From contig NZ_JBKBHX010000001.1 of the NCBI RefSeq assembly GCF_046299575.1, forward strand, positions 496,001 through 560,000: a stretch of DNA of 64,000 bases. Direction: 5' to 3'. A program made the translations under genes and the position numbers. Positions 36,805 to 45,712 of this stretch are shown here, piece by piece. The stretch comes from Thermaurantimonas sp046299575. Its GTDB lineage: Bacteria; Bacteroidota; Bacteroidia; Flavobacteriales; Schleiferiaceae. The notes beneath the pieces are model-generated. The model did not search any database. It saw only the letters and a program-made list of their open reading frames with translations, and was not told the DNA's origin. Each line of letters opens with the position of its first letter. Position 1 is the stretch's first letter.

Positions 36805-38103
36805 ATGAGATACCGTGGTATTTTGCTGCTAATCTGCTTGATTTCGTACACATTATCAGGTCAGTCATACGATGTTTATCACACTGGCGACACAGCTGAT
36901 GCCACAGTTGTTCCTTCGAGAGGCATTGTGCTAATGGGTGGTGCGGGTGAGCACGACGCGGCAATGCGGTGGTTTCTGCAGCGGGCAAACGGAGGCGACG
37001 TGGTAGTGCTTCGCACATCCGGTGGTTCGGGATATCAAAATTACCTATATGCTCAGCTGGGTGTACCGGTTAATTCCGTGCGCACGTTTGTGCTTAAATC
37101 TCGTCAGCATAGCTACGATCCTCAGGTGATCAAGTATCTAAGTCGGGCTGAAGCCATATGGATCGCCGGAGGCAATCAGGCCACTTATGTAAATTACTGG
37201 AAGGATACACCAGTAGATAGCCTGATCAATCATCTCTACAACATCAAAGGCGGAGTAGTAGGTGGCATCAGTGCTGGTATGGCCATTTTGACGGGTTTTT
37301 ATTATCCGGCCCTAACCACCAGTGCTGAATCGAATACTGTATTGAATAATCCCTTTCATAGCAGTGTAACGCTAGGAATGAACGACTTTATCCAAATACC
37401 CATCTTACAACGAGTAATTGGCGACACACACTTCAACAATCCCGACCGACGTGGACGGCTGATTACCTTCATGGCTCGATTGCTGGCACAAAAGGGCTCA
37501 CCAGTTCTAGGCATAGGTGCTCACGAGTTCTGCGCAGTTACTATTAATGACAGTGGCATAGCCAGAGTTTATGGCGAGTTCCCAAAGTATCCATCGGATC
37601 GGGTAGTCTTTTTTCGTCTCAGCTGCGACACACCACAAACGCCTGAAGTACTTGCCTCCAACACCCCTCTTACATGGAACAGAGGTGGAAAAGCTCTAAA
37701 AGTATTTATAGCACCAGCCGATACCAACGGCAGTGTTTCCATTGATTTAAACGACTGGAAAACAACTACCGGCAATGGATACTGGGAGGACTGGTACGTC
37801 GTAAACGGTACGCTTTATACCACACCCAATGCCATCGCCCCTACTTGCAGTGCATTTAGTGGATTAAATACATCGGAATCTTATCAATATCACTTAAGCG
37901 GAGTTTTTCCCAATCCGGCTCCTGATAAGATCTGGATAAATTCATTTGAGCCGATACATTACAAACTCCTCGACGCAATGGGCAAGATTTTAAGTGAGGG
38001 AATGTATTATCCAAATGAAGCTATTGACGTTCAATGGCTACCTGCAGGCATCTATCTGCTTCAGACAAAACATGCTTCATACAAATTTTTGAAAAGCAAA
38101 TGA
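36805..38103 (+). CDS. Secreted peptidase S51 (cyanophycinase-like) with T9SS type A sorting domain
   Basis: 432 residues. Signal peptide MRYRGILLLICLISYTLSGQ, then an S51 domain: GIVLMGGAGEHDAAM, AGGNQATY (121-128), nucleophile Ser156 in GGISAGMA. Cyanophycinases cleave beta-Asp-Arg dipeptides from the storage polymer cyanophycin; other S51 members are dipeptidase E-like. The C-terminus (VFPNPAPDKIWIN...) is a type IX sorting domain, so the enzyme should act outside the cell, for example on cyanobacterial cyanophycin (inference). Single gene; no terminator is obvious after it. Confidence 0.9.
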   Translation: MRYRGILLLICLISYTLSGQSYDVYHTGDTADATVVPSRGIVLMGGAGEHDAAMRWFLQRANGGDVVVLRTSGGSGYQNYLYAQLGVPVNSVRTFVLKSRQHSYDPQVIKYLSRAEAIWIAGGNQATYVNYWKDTPVDSLINHLYNIKGGVVGGISAGMAILTGFYYPALTTSAESNTVLNNPFHSSVTLGMNDFIQIPILQRVIGDTHFNNPDRRGRLITFMARLLAQKGSPVLGIGAHEFCAVTINDSGIARVYGEFPKYPSDRVVFFRLSCDTPQTPEVLASNTPLTWNRGGKALKVFIAPADTNGSVSIDLNDWKTTTGNGYWEDWYVVNGTLYTTPNAIAPTCSAFSGLNTSESYQYHLSGVFPNPAPDKIWINSFEPIHYKLLDAMGKILSEGMYYPNEAIDVQWLPAGIYLLQTKHASYKFLKSK

Positions 38104-38265
38104 TTGGTAATTATAAATTTTAAATTTTTTGATATTCACAGTTTTTTATCTGTAATTTTAGGACAATTCGCGCATCCTGATTTGTTTTTTGTAAAAAAGA
38201 ACTTTTTGATGAGATATGCCACAGCGAGGAGCAGAGCGAAGTATGACAAAAACTCTTGCATTTTT

Positions 38266-40362
38266 TTACTTCAACAGTTGATAAGTAATTAATGAGACAA
38301 TATACGCAAGTGTGCCCATACTTGCAAGTTGAATCAAAGGCCACTTCCATGAGTTGGTCTCGCGCTTTACTATAGCAAGCGTACTCATACACTGCATCGC
38401 GAAGGCGTAAAAAAGCAATAAGGAAATACCGGTTGCAAAGTTGAAGACTGGTGTTCCATCAGGGCGCAGCTCCATGCGCATGCGATTTCTCACTGTTTCG
38501 GTTTGTTCATCTGCATCCCCTACGCTGTAAATGGTAGCAAGTGTGCCTACAAATACCTCTCGAGCGGCAAAAGAGCTAAGAATAGCTATTCCTATTTTCC
38601 AATCATAGCCGAGAGGTGCAATGACAGGCTCGATGGCTTTTCCGAGCCTTCCTAAATAGGAATTTTCAAGTTTTATGGCAGCTTCTATCTCCTCAGTATC
38701 AGTCATCTGGTCATTTTGCACCATTTCAGCCACTGAGGCTTCAGCTTTAAGCTCAGTGCCATGATAATTTCTTGAGCCCGTTGATGCCATAAACCAAAGA
38801 ATAACCGATATCGACAGAATTATTTTACCGGCCTCAAGTACAAAAGATTTGGTTTTATCCCACACGGAATAAAAAATGTTTTTCGGCAAAGGAAGCTGAT
38901 ACTCTGGCAACTCGGCTACAAAAAAGTTGAGTGCTTCGCGTTTAACCAGTCGATTTAAAACTGAAGCCGCCATAAATGCGGAAGCAAAGCCAATCATGTA
39001 TAGGGCCATGAGCACAAGGCCTTGCAAGTTGATCAACCCAAAATAAGATTTTTTAGGAATGATTAGCGAAATCAAAATGGTGTAAACGGGCAATCTGGCC
39101 GAGCATGTAGTAAAGGGTATTACAAAAATGGTAATCAAGCGCTCACGCCAATTTTCAATGTTTCGAGTGGACAATACCGCTGGTATAGCGCATGCGGTAC
39201 CTGATACAAGTGGCAGAACGCTTTTACCGCTCATGCCATACCGGCGCATGATCTTATCCATCAAAAAGACAACCCGGCTCATATAGCCTGTCTCTTCGAG
39301 TATCGAAATGAAGAAGATGAGCACTGCAATTTGAGGAACAAATATGACTATGCCTCCAATGCCAGGAATAATTCCATCTGTTACCAAATCGGTAAAGCGG
39401 CCTGGTGGCAGTTTATACTTCAGCAGCTCTGCGAGCATGGCAAATCGACTGTCGATCCAATCCATAGGTGCACTCGTCCAGGCGAAGACGGATTGGAAGA
39501 TGAGTATCAATACAGCGGCAAAGATTACATAACCGAAAACCTTGTGTATAAAAATGCGGTCAAGTATCGCGCGCAAGTCGCTACCTTTAAGTCGATCTAT
39601 TTTGTACGTTTTCTGAAGGATTTCATTGATTTTTTGGTATCTGAGAATGGCTTCTCGTTGGTGATATCTTTCTAAATCGCTTATCTCGCTACGAATGGCT
39701 TCTATTTCTGTAATTTTCTCTTTTGATAAAAATCCTGGCTTAGCATAGGTAGTCAGCAGCCACGATTTGTAATAACTGTATTGGGGAAAAAGTCCGCGTA
39801 TTTTTTCGCAGGGCAGGTTTTTAAAACTCTGCGAAAGCACGACCATTGGTTCTGTTGCAGTACAGGAGTGGTTAATAATGGCTGTTTTAAGATCGTCGAT
39901 TCCATTTTTTTTTCTGGTGCTTATTGGTATTACCGGTACACTGAGCAAAGCCGACAGTTGGGAGAAGTCTATTTCAATTCCCTTCTTTTTAGCCTTGTCG
40001 ATCATATTTATCACCAAAATCAGTGGCAAGCCGAGGTCGCGAAGTTGGGAGAATAGAAAAAGATTGCGCTTGAGGTTTTCAGCTTCAGCTACATAAACCA
40101 CTAAGTCTGGGTGATCTTGATTTTTTTCATTTACAAGTACATCGAAAACGATTTGCTCATCTGCCGATGTTGGATGAATCGAGTAAGTACCGGGTAAATC
40201 AAGAATTACAGCTTGCTTACTGGGAGACAAAAAGGCTATGCCCTCTTTTTTCTCAACGGTTATACCTGGATAATTGCCAACCTTGTGGCGCAGGCCAGTG
40301 AGAATGTTGAAAAGCGAAGTTTTTCCGGTATTTGGATTGCCGGCGAGCGCAATTTTCAGCAC
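38266..40362 (-). CDS. feoB: Ferrous iron transporter FeoB
   Basis: Inner-membrane Fe2+ importer, 698 residues. N-terminal G domain: G1 GNPNTGKTS (8-16), DLPGTYSI (G3), NMID (G4). Then a helical spacer and a polytopic membrane part with two Gate regions, the second around VIPFTTCSARLPVY and the first including SGTACAIPAVLSTR, with their conserved cysteines. It follows feoA after 49 bases that contain a copy of the repeated TAGACT element. Confidence 0.97.
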   Translation of the reverse strand: MLKIALAGNPNTGKTSLFNILTGLRHKVGNYPGITVEKKEGIAFLSPSKQAVILDLPGTYSIHPTSADEQIVFDVLVNEKNQDHPDLVVYVAEAENLKRNLFLFSQLRDLGLPLILVINMIDKAKKKGIEIDFSQLSALLSVPVIPISTRKKNGIDDLKTAIINHSCTATEPMVVLSQSFKNLPCEKIRGLFPQYSYYKSWLLTTYAKPGFLSKEKITEIEAIRSEISDLERYHQREAILRYQKINEILQKTYKIDRLKGSDLRAILDRIFIHKVFGYVIFAAVLILIFQSVFAWTSAPMDWIDSRFAMLAELLKYKLPPGRFTDLVTDGIIPGIGGIVIFVPQIAVLIFFISILEETGYMSRVVFLMDKIMRRYGMSGKSVLPLVSGTACAIPAVLSTRNIENWRERLITIFVIPFTTCSARLPVYTILISLIIPKKSYFGLINLQGLVLMALYMIGFASAFMAASVLNRLVKREALNFFVAELPEYQLPLPKNIFYSVWDKTKSFVLEAGKIILSISVILWFMASTGSRNYHGTELKAEASVAEMVQNDQMTDTEEIEAAIKLENSYLGRLGKAIEPVIAPLGYDWKIGIAILSSFAAREVFVGTLATIYSVGDADEQTETVRNRMRMELRPDGTPVFNFATGISLLLFYAFAMQCMSTLAIVKRETNSWKWPLIQLASMGTLAYIVSLITYQLLK

Positions 40363-40376
40363 GTATGCTTTTGATT

Positions 40377-40389
40377 AAATAAGTCTAAA
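40377..40389. promoter_or_regulatory. TAGACT element, copy C, between feoA and feoB
   Basis: AAATAAGTCTAAA, identical over 13 bases (opposite strand) to the element upstream of feoA. Confidence 0.45.
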
Positions 40390-40411
40390 CAATGATACAT
40401 TTTGTGGTCTT

Positions 40412-40639
40412 TTACTTTTTGGTGTTCACTTTGATCTGAACAGCTGTTTCTTCGCGAATCACCAGATAGCTTCCGTTTACTTGGACACAAATAGGGTCGC
40501 TAAGAGGTGCTCTACGTATCATCTTTACTTCTATCCCAGGTAAAAAACCCATTTCCAGCAATTTAAGCGGAATGTTTTCGAATCCGTTCTCACAGATTAC
40601 GGCTGTTTGCCCCGGTTCCATACTTGCAAGTGTGTTCAT
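40412..40639 (-). CDS. feoA: Ferrous iron transport protein FeoA
   Basis: 75-residue SH3-like cytosolic partner of FeoB. Landmarks: LLEMGFLPGIEVKMIRRAPL and the YLVIREETA segment. First gene of feoA-feoB with its own promoter; the preceding gene on the same strand ends 139 bases upstream. Confidence 0.95.
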   Translation of the reverse strand: MNTLASMEPGQTAVICENGFENIPLKLLEMGFLPGIEVKMIRRAPLSDPICVQVNGSYLVIREETAVQIKVNTKK

Positions 40640-40642
40640 TTA

Positions 40643-40683
40643 TTTAGACTTATTTTAAATTGCAAATATAGACTCATTCAAAA
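40643..40683. promoter_or_regulatory. feoA promoter with two TAGACT elements (metal-repressor-like operator)
   Basis: The minus-strand -7 element TATATTTG (40670-40663) lies between copy A, TTTAGACTTATTTTAAA (40643-40659), and copy B, TATAGACTCATTCAAAA (40667-40683), which repeats in direct orientation 24 bases apart. Copy A is an imperfect palindrome (TTTAGACT/ATTTTAAA). The placement over the promoter and transcription start fits repression by an iron-sensing DtxR/IdeR- or Fur-type protein (inference). Confidence 0.55.
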
Positions 40684-40778
40684 TAAGAAAATATGATAAA
40701 GATTGTATTTCGACTCCAGTTAGGAATTTTTTTGCATTGCATAAAGCATTTAGTTCAAGTGCGATTTTTTAGAGGTTT

Positions 40779-42095
40779 TCAGTAAATGAAAAAGAAGATT
40801 TTGTTTAAATCTAAAATACTTTGAGTAACAAGAGCAGTGTACACGTTTGTTGTGATCCCGTCAAAGGATGTCCAAACCGGTCTGATCACGCCCTTCCATG
40901 CATCGATGTGATTATAATCGCCAAAAAATTTTTCGTCTGTTACTTTTACTGGTTTTTGATTGATTTTCTGGCGACTCCAGGAGTTACCTCCGTCTTTGCT
41001 CCAGTGTAATACTACATTGTATTCCTCCACATTTGCTTTCGCTTGCTCATAATAGAGTATGTAGATATTCCCGTTTGACTGATCAACGCAGCCGGTCACA
41101 GCGAAACGGGCTAAGGTAGAAGATCCCCTGCTCAAAGCCCTGGGAGTAGTCCAAGTGCCATTTTTATTCAAACTTTTTGAAAACATTACAAAATAATCAC
41201 CGGTGAGCGGATCCCAATCGATCCAGGTGAGGTAAAGGCTATTTCTGAATCGGCTTTTTGAAGCGTCTGCCATTAAATAGGGCATACCATTGGCCCTATT
41301 GAGGCCCGTTACACGCATGCTCCAACCACCGCGATGGGGAAAAAGAAATTTTTCTTGAGCAAGCCAGGTGTTCCCTTCATCAAGTGAAAAGTTAATCCAA
41401 AGGCTGTCGTTGCGACTCCAAACAACGAAAACTGAGCTATCAGCGAGTACAGCAGGTACTGCACCTTCGGCAGTAGCGCTGCTATCTAAGCAGTCACCTG
41501 GTTTGGTGGAAATTTTAATTGCCGGAGTCCAATGATTGCCCCCATCGGTAGAGCGAGCATACATGATATAGCTCTTATGCGCAGTATCGCGGCTGTAGTA
41601 TTTGTCAAACTGTGTCCAGGTTAGGTGTAATGAATTAAAGGTTGGATGCGCCACAGCCCAGGGTTTATCTTGTTTCTTTGGCGGATTGAACCCGGCAAAG
41701 GAACCGACAGTCCAGTTTATACCTCCGTCTGACGATGATTGTACAACGATTCGATCGAGTATTTCATCGCTTTTCCAGTTCATGCCTGTCGGATCTGAAA
41801 GGTGAAAATAGTGAAAATCACCTCGATAGTCGGCCACAAGAACGGGATCTCCCCACACTCCGTAGAGCGATTTTAGCTGTTTCCCTTTCCAGGTACGACC
41901 ACCATCGTGCGAATAATACACACCGTCGAGCACTGTTCCAATTACCATCTTATTTGGATCCTTTCGACTAATCGCTACAGAAGGCTCACAAGTGCCAAGC
42001 TTACTTTGATAGTCAGTATTTATAAGAACATTCCGAGGTTGAGCTATGGAATAAATGGCCGATAAAGCCAATATTTGGACATAAAACTTTTTCAT
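40779..42095 (-). CDS. Exported Asp-box (sialidase/BNR-fold) protein
   Basis: 438 residues with signal peptide ending YSIAQ. Five Asp-box motifs (SHDGGRTW, SSDGGINW, STDGGNHW, SLDEGNTW, SKDGGNSW) indicate a six-bladed propeller. The sialidase Arg triad is not clear, so hydrolase activity is uncertain. No T9SS domain; the C-terminus is an odd hydrophobic tail (KIFFFIY). It follows menC after 8 bases, so it is transcribed with the menaquinone genes, with no evident functional link. Confidence 0.85.
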   Translation of the reverse strand: MKKFYVQILALSAIYSIAQPRNVLINTDYQSKLGTCEPSVAISRKDPNKMVIGTVLDGVYYSHDGGRTWKGKQLKSLYGVWGDPVLVADYRGDFHYFHLSDPTGMNWKSDEILDRIVVQSSSDGGINWTVGSFAGFNPPKKQDKPWAVAHPTFNSLHLTWTQFDKYYSRDTAHKSYIMYARSTDGGNHWTPAIKISTKPGDCLDSSATAEGAVPAVLADSSVFVVWSRNDSLWINFSLDEGNTWLAQEKFLFPHRGGWSMRVTGLNRANGMPYLMADASKSRFRNSLYLTWIDWDPLTGDYFVMFSKSLNKNGTWTTPRALSRGSSTLARFAVTGCVDQSNGNIYILYYEQAKANVEEYNVVLHWSKDGGNSWSRQKINQKPVKVTDEKFFGDYNHIDAWKGVIRPVWTSFDGITTNVYTALVTQSILDLNKIFFFIY

Positions 42096-42103
42096 TCAGT
42101 CTA

Positions 42104-43156
42104 TTATTCTTCCATTCCAAAGAAAGACATATCCCAAGATTTTGAAGGATTAAAGATCAATTTCCCCTTTCTGACTTCAAGTGGAGACTCAATGTTGTTT
42201 TCATACAATCCTCCGGTACCTAGTCCTTGAGGCATACGAGGTATCTGGGTCACTACCCATTGACTGATGGCATTAAGCCCCACATTGCTTTCGAGGGCGC
42301 TGGTTACCCACCAATCGATGCCGTTTTCTTTGGCCAGTTTAATCCATTCTTCAGAGGCTTTGAAGCCACCGAGCAGCGTAGGTTTAATGATCAAATAATC
42401 GGGGCTAATGGTTTTGATGAGTTCTTTTTTCTGCTTCAAATCATTAATACCGATGAGCTCTTCGTCGAGGGCAATAGGAATAGGGCTTTCGGCGCAGATG
42501 CGTGCCATCTGCTCCCATAGGCCGGGTTTTATGGGTTGCTCGATGGAGTGAATTTCGTATTCACTGAGATTATTAAGTTTATCAAGGGCTTCTTCAGGTT
42601 GCCAGGCTCCATTGGCATCGAGTCTGAGCTGGACTTCGGTATTGTCGAACTTTTTCCTAAGTTCCCTGATGATTTTAAGTTCCTCTTTCCAGTCGAGGGC
42701 ACCGACTTTCATCTTTAGCACAGTGAAACCTTGTTCGAGTAAGGAATCTATTTGGGCTTGCATGTGTGCCGCGTCATTCATCCATATTAGTCCATTGATC
42801 GGAATGCCGGCTCTACCGGTAGTAAAAACAGAGGGATATAGCATCATAGGATGGTCACAATCGAGGCTATGCATAGCCATTTCATACCCAAAGTAGAGGG
42901 CAGGGAAATTTTTAAGCGATGTTTTGATTTTTTTCGGATCGTCATTAATGTGTTCTTCCAGCCATCGAAGCTTGGTATCCCATTGTTGCATATCGTCTGT
43001 ACTCAAGCCCGGAATAGGTGCTGCCTCGCCTATACCGTAAAAGCCCTCCTCTTCAAGCATGATGTACCACACCTGTCGCTGCGTCATCGAACCACGGCTG
43101 GTACGAGCTTCAAATTTAAATTTTAAGGTATGCGGAAGGATCCGAAGTGTTTTCAT
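42104..43156 (-). CDS. menC: o-succinylbenzoate synthase (enolase superfamily)
   Basis: 350 residues from ATG 43156 (an earlier in-frame start would overlap menA). The acid-base machinery of the muconate-lactonizing subgroup is visible: Lys148-x-Lys150 (LKMKVG), Asp180 (LRLDANG), Glu206 (SIEQP), Asp231 (ALDEE) and Lys258 (IIKPTLLGG). Dipeptide epimerases share this set, but position directly after menA supports menaquinone synthesis. Confidence 0.88.
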   Translation of the reverse strand: MKTLRILPHTLKFKFEARTSRGSMTQRQVWYIMLEEEGFYGIGEAAPIPGLSTDDMQQWDTKLRWLEEHINDDPKKIKTSLKNFPALYFGYEMAMHSLDCDHPMMLYPSVFTTGRAGIPINGLIWMNDAAHMQAQIDSLLEQGFTVLKMKVGALDWKEELKIIRELRKKFDNTEVQLRLDANGAWQPEEALDKLNNLSEYEIHSIEQPIKPGLWEQMARICAESPIPIALDEELIGINDLKQKKELIKTISPDYLIIKPTLLGGFKASEEWIKLAKENGIDWWVTSALESNVGLNAISQWVVTQIPRMPQGLGTGGLYENNIESPLEVRKGKLIFNPSKSWDMSFFGMEE

Positions 43157-43166
43157 AAAGTACTTT

Positions 43167-44063
43167 TTACAAATTAATACCAAACCCTAAAAGCAATACA
43201 TAAAGCAGCGTCATAAGGGCTACTTTCTTTAGCTCAGGGTCATAGGCTTCGCACGACTTAATTTGAAAAACTTTTAAAATATGTCCTAACAGTGCAGGGA
43301 CAATCAAAAGATATAAATAAGAGTAAGGACTGTAACCACCTGATTCGATAAATGGAATGGGCAAAACGATTGGTATAAGCAAAAGCATCAAGTGATACCA
43401 TTTAGAATTTGTAAAGCCCAGATAATTGGCAATTGTGTACTTACCATTCGACAAGTCAGTCTCCATGTCGCGCATATTGTTCAGATTGAGCACAGCCGAT
43501 GCTAAGAGTCCGACAGAGAAGCCTGGCAGTAGAACAAGTGAATTCCAAAATTTTGTCTGTAAAAAATAACTTCCGCCTACGGCAACTAAACCAAAAAAAA
43601 TTATTACGAATACTTCACCAAGCCTTCTGTAGCCATACGAGAAAGAACCATAAGTATAATTAATTGCTGACCAGATACTTATTATTGCTAAAACCAAAAA
43701 GAGTCCAAAAATCCAAACAGGCAAGTTGCGCAAAGCGATGTGAAGTAAAAAAACACCTGAAAGTGCAGAAAGCCCTGCAAAGACATAAATAGCCTTTTTC
43801 ATCGAGAGAGGAGAGATCAGTCCAGAAGCAACCATGCGGATTTCGCCCTTTCGCTGTGCATCGGCACCCGAAAGCGCATCGCCCAGATCATTTGCAAAGT
43901 TGCTAAGTACCTGGAAGAAAACTGCTGTTAGTAGAGCCAAAGAAAATATCGCTGCGTCGATTTGCACTTCAGCACGGGCGATAAGGGTACCCAATACAAT
44001 TCCGCTGAGCGAGAGAGGTAAAGTGCGCAACCTGGCAGCTGCAATCCAATGCGACAACATCAA
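43167..44063 (-). CDS. menA: 1,4-dihydroxy-2-naphthoate polyprenyltransferase
   Basis: UbiA-family membrane enzyme that attaches the prenyl tail to DHNA in menaquinone synthesis. 298 residues, about eight or nine spans. The two Asp-rich motifs are visible: NFANDLGDALSGAD and NNMRDMETDLSNGKYT. First gene of menA-menC-Asp-box protein. The 81 bases upstream show no clear TAnnTTTG. Confidence 0.95.
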   Translation of the reverse strand: MMLSHWIAAARLRTLPLSLSGIVLGTLIARAEVQIDAAIFSLALLTAVFFQVLSNFANDLGDALSGADAQRKGEIRMVASGLISPLSMKKAIYVFAGLSALSGVFLLHIALRNLPVWIFGLFLVLAIISIWSAINYTYGSFSYGYRRLGEVFVIIFFGLVAVGGSYFLQTKFWNSLVLLPGFSVGLLASAVLNLNNMRDMETDLSNGKYTIANYLGFTNSKWYHLMLLLIPIVLPIPFIESGGYSPYSYLYLLIVPALLGHILKVFQIKSCEAYDPELKKVALMTLLYVLLLGFGINL

Positions 44064-44144
44064 AAAATCCTAAACAATGCAGCAAAGAAAGGGAAAAAGA
44101 AACTTTGATATGCTGTTGCCAATATCTTTTAAATCAAATTGGCC

Positions 44145-44798
44145 TCAATTGTTTGGCGCACCGCTGTTGACCCAGGCTCTAATGGTTTTAAGTTTACATT
44201 CATCGAGTTTTATGCCTGAAGGCGGCATGGGATAAAAGCCCGGCTGATGAAAAATTGAGCCAAGCAACTTGCCGTTGTTAGCTACAGTTTTTACACCGTT
44301 ATATGTATTGAGCACCACTCCTCCGCTAGGTGAACCTGCCGTGTGACACGACACACAATAGTTATTTAATATTGGCTGGACATCGCGTGCAAACGATACC
44401 GCGCTTGTGTCGCAAGCCGCATTGGAGGCACAACCTGCCACATTTCCGGCTCCTTTGTCGATCCATTTGATTACTAAGTCAATAAAATCCTGGCTCATTG
44501 GGGCAGCAGGCGGAGGAGGCATACGGTCTTCTCCGTCCTCGAGCATCACTTTAACCAGTTTTGAATCCCTACCTTTTCCTGGTTTAACAGCCCGAAGTGT
44601 GGATTGGTAATTTGTAAAAATATAACCATCGGCTGCAGTGCTAGCATCATGGCATCCGGCTGTACCACAATTAGCCTGAAGGACTGGAAGGATTTCTGAC
44701 TCAAAGCAAACAGATTTAAGATCCTCCTCGTTACGGCGGGTGCATTCCCATTGAAGTACTGCTGTTAAAAAAATTAAAGCTAGGTAGTGCCTTTTCAT
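44145..44798 (-). CDS. Cytochrome c-type lipoprotein with two heme-binding domains
   Basis: 217 residues from ATG 44798; lipobox QWEC (Cys19). Two similar domains each carry a heme motif and a Met-rich segment: C44-x4-C49-H50 (CGTAGCH, wider than the usual CxxCH) with RMPPPP, and C148-x2-C151-H152 (CVSCH) with PMPPSG. Likely a surface or periplasmic electron carrier. Last gene of the OB-fold/YceI/DUF5777/cytochrome operon, 4 bases after the DUF5777 gene. Confidence 0.87.
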   Translation of the reverse strand: MKRHYLALIFLTAVLQWECTRRNEEDLKSVCFESEILPVLQANCGTAGCHDASTAADGYIFTNYQSTLRAVKPGKGRDSKLVKVMLEDGEDRMPPPPAAPMSQDFIDLVIKWIDKGAGNVAGCASNAACDTSAVSFARDVQPILNNYCVSCHTAGSPSGGVVLNTYNGVKTVANNGKLLGSIFHQPGFYPMPPSGIKLDECKLKTIRAWVNSGAPNN

Positions 44799-44802
44799 TG
44801 TT

Positions 44803-45708
44803 TCAAAGTTCTGGTGATTTAATTGTAAAAACCCTTGAAATATTAAATCCAAAGTAAATGTCACCATCGAGCCAATTTCCGGTAGTTTGTGTAAGCCATA
44901 CCGGATCGCTTAAACCGCGGCTGTTCGTAATATGTAGTTGAAACACATGTCCACCGGTTTCAATGTCAAGGCCCACACTCAGCGCATTGTTAAACGGAGT
45001 AGTTTGAGTCCCATCCCAGCCAGTGTTTCGGTTAATCATTGGCGAATACTCGGCATTGAGGGCTATTCGATTGGTGAGTTTGTATCGCCCACCGATGGTA
45101 ATGGCTGCTACAGCATTGGGTTGTTGAGATGACTGTCGGAGATTGTAATGGACATAGGTGGGTGCTACAAGGATTGAAAATTTTTCGCTGGCTTTGTGGG
45201 AAAACAGGATTTGCTGCACGTAAATCAATCGATCGCTCATCAATCGCTGCAAACCGTCATTGGGCCAGCGCGTCCCTATCATATTTGCGCTGCCATATAA
45301 GGTTATTCCTATCGGCCACCCTCCCTTTTTCTGTTTGAGTATGGGTGCCTTGTACCAACCATCGTACATTTTAAACAGGCTAGACCTACCAACCCCTACG
45401 TTTAACCAAGAAAGTAGTGAATAGTCAAGACTTATGCGTACCTGAGCGTTGTCTAGACCAAAAAAGTTGTACAAAAAGTCGTTGTTAAAACTCCCAAAGC
45501 GATGCAAGATCATAAATTGCAAAACTCCTTTGGCGGGAATTTCATTGCTTTGATTGTTGATGATTTTAGTGCCTTTGAAGGTGGCTGTAACAAACTCTTT
45601 TTTTGGTTTTTCGGTCTTTTCAGCTTCTTCGAGGAGGTCAAGTAGATCGTTTTGAGCATACGCTAAAGTTTGGACTACCATTGCCAAACTCAAAAAAGTT
45701 TTTTTCAT
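44803..45708 (-). CDS. DUF5777 family outer-membrane barrel protein
   Basis: 301 residues: signal peptide ending TLAYAQ, an acidic linker, then a predicted barrel with FMILHRFGSFNNDFLYNFFGLDNAQVR split over strands, typical of DUF5777. Function unknown. It lies 4 bases from each neighbour (YceI upstream, cytochrome downstream), so the three products probably work in one envelope process. Confidence 0.85.
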   Translation of the reverse strand: MKKTFLSLAMVVQTLAYAQNDLLDLLEEAEKTEKPKKEFVTATFKGTKIINNQSNEIPAKGVLQFMILHRFGSFNNDFLYNFFGLDNAQVRISLDYSLLSWLNVGVGRSSLFKMYDGWYKAPILKQKKGGWPIGITLYGSANMIGTRWPNDGLQRLMSDRLIYVQQILFSHKASEKFSILVAPTYVHYNLRQSSQQPNAVAAITIGGRYKLTNRIALNAEYSPMINRNTGWDGTQTTPFNNALSVGLDIETGGHVFQLHITNSRGLSDPVWLTQTTGNWLDGDIYFGFNISRVFTIKSPEL

Positions 45709-45712
45709 TTAT

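Noticed and set aside
38215..38262. Possible dispersed repeat (CAGCGAGGAGCAGAGCGAAG and flanks) between the S51 gene and feoB
   Set aside because: Resembles GAAGTATGAC-type intergenic repeats only loosely and lacks an inverted partner here.
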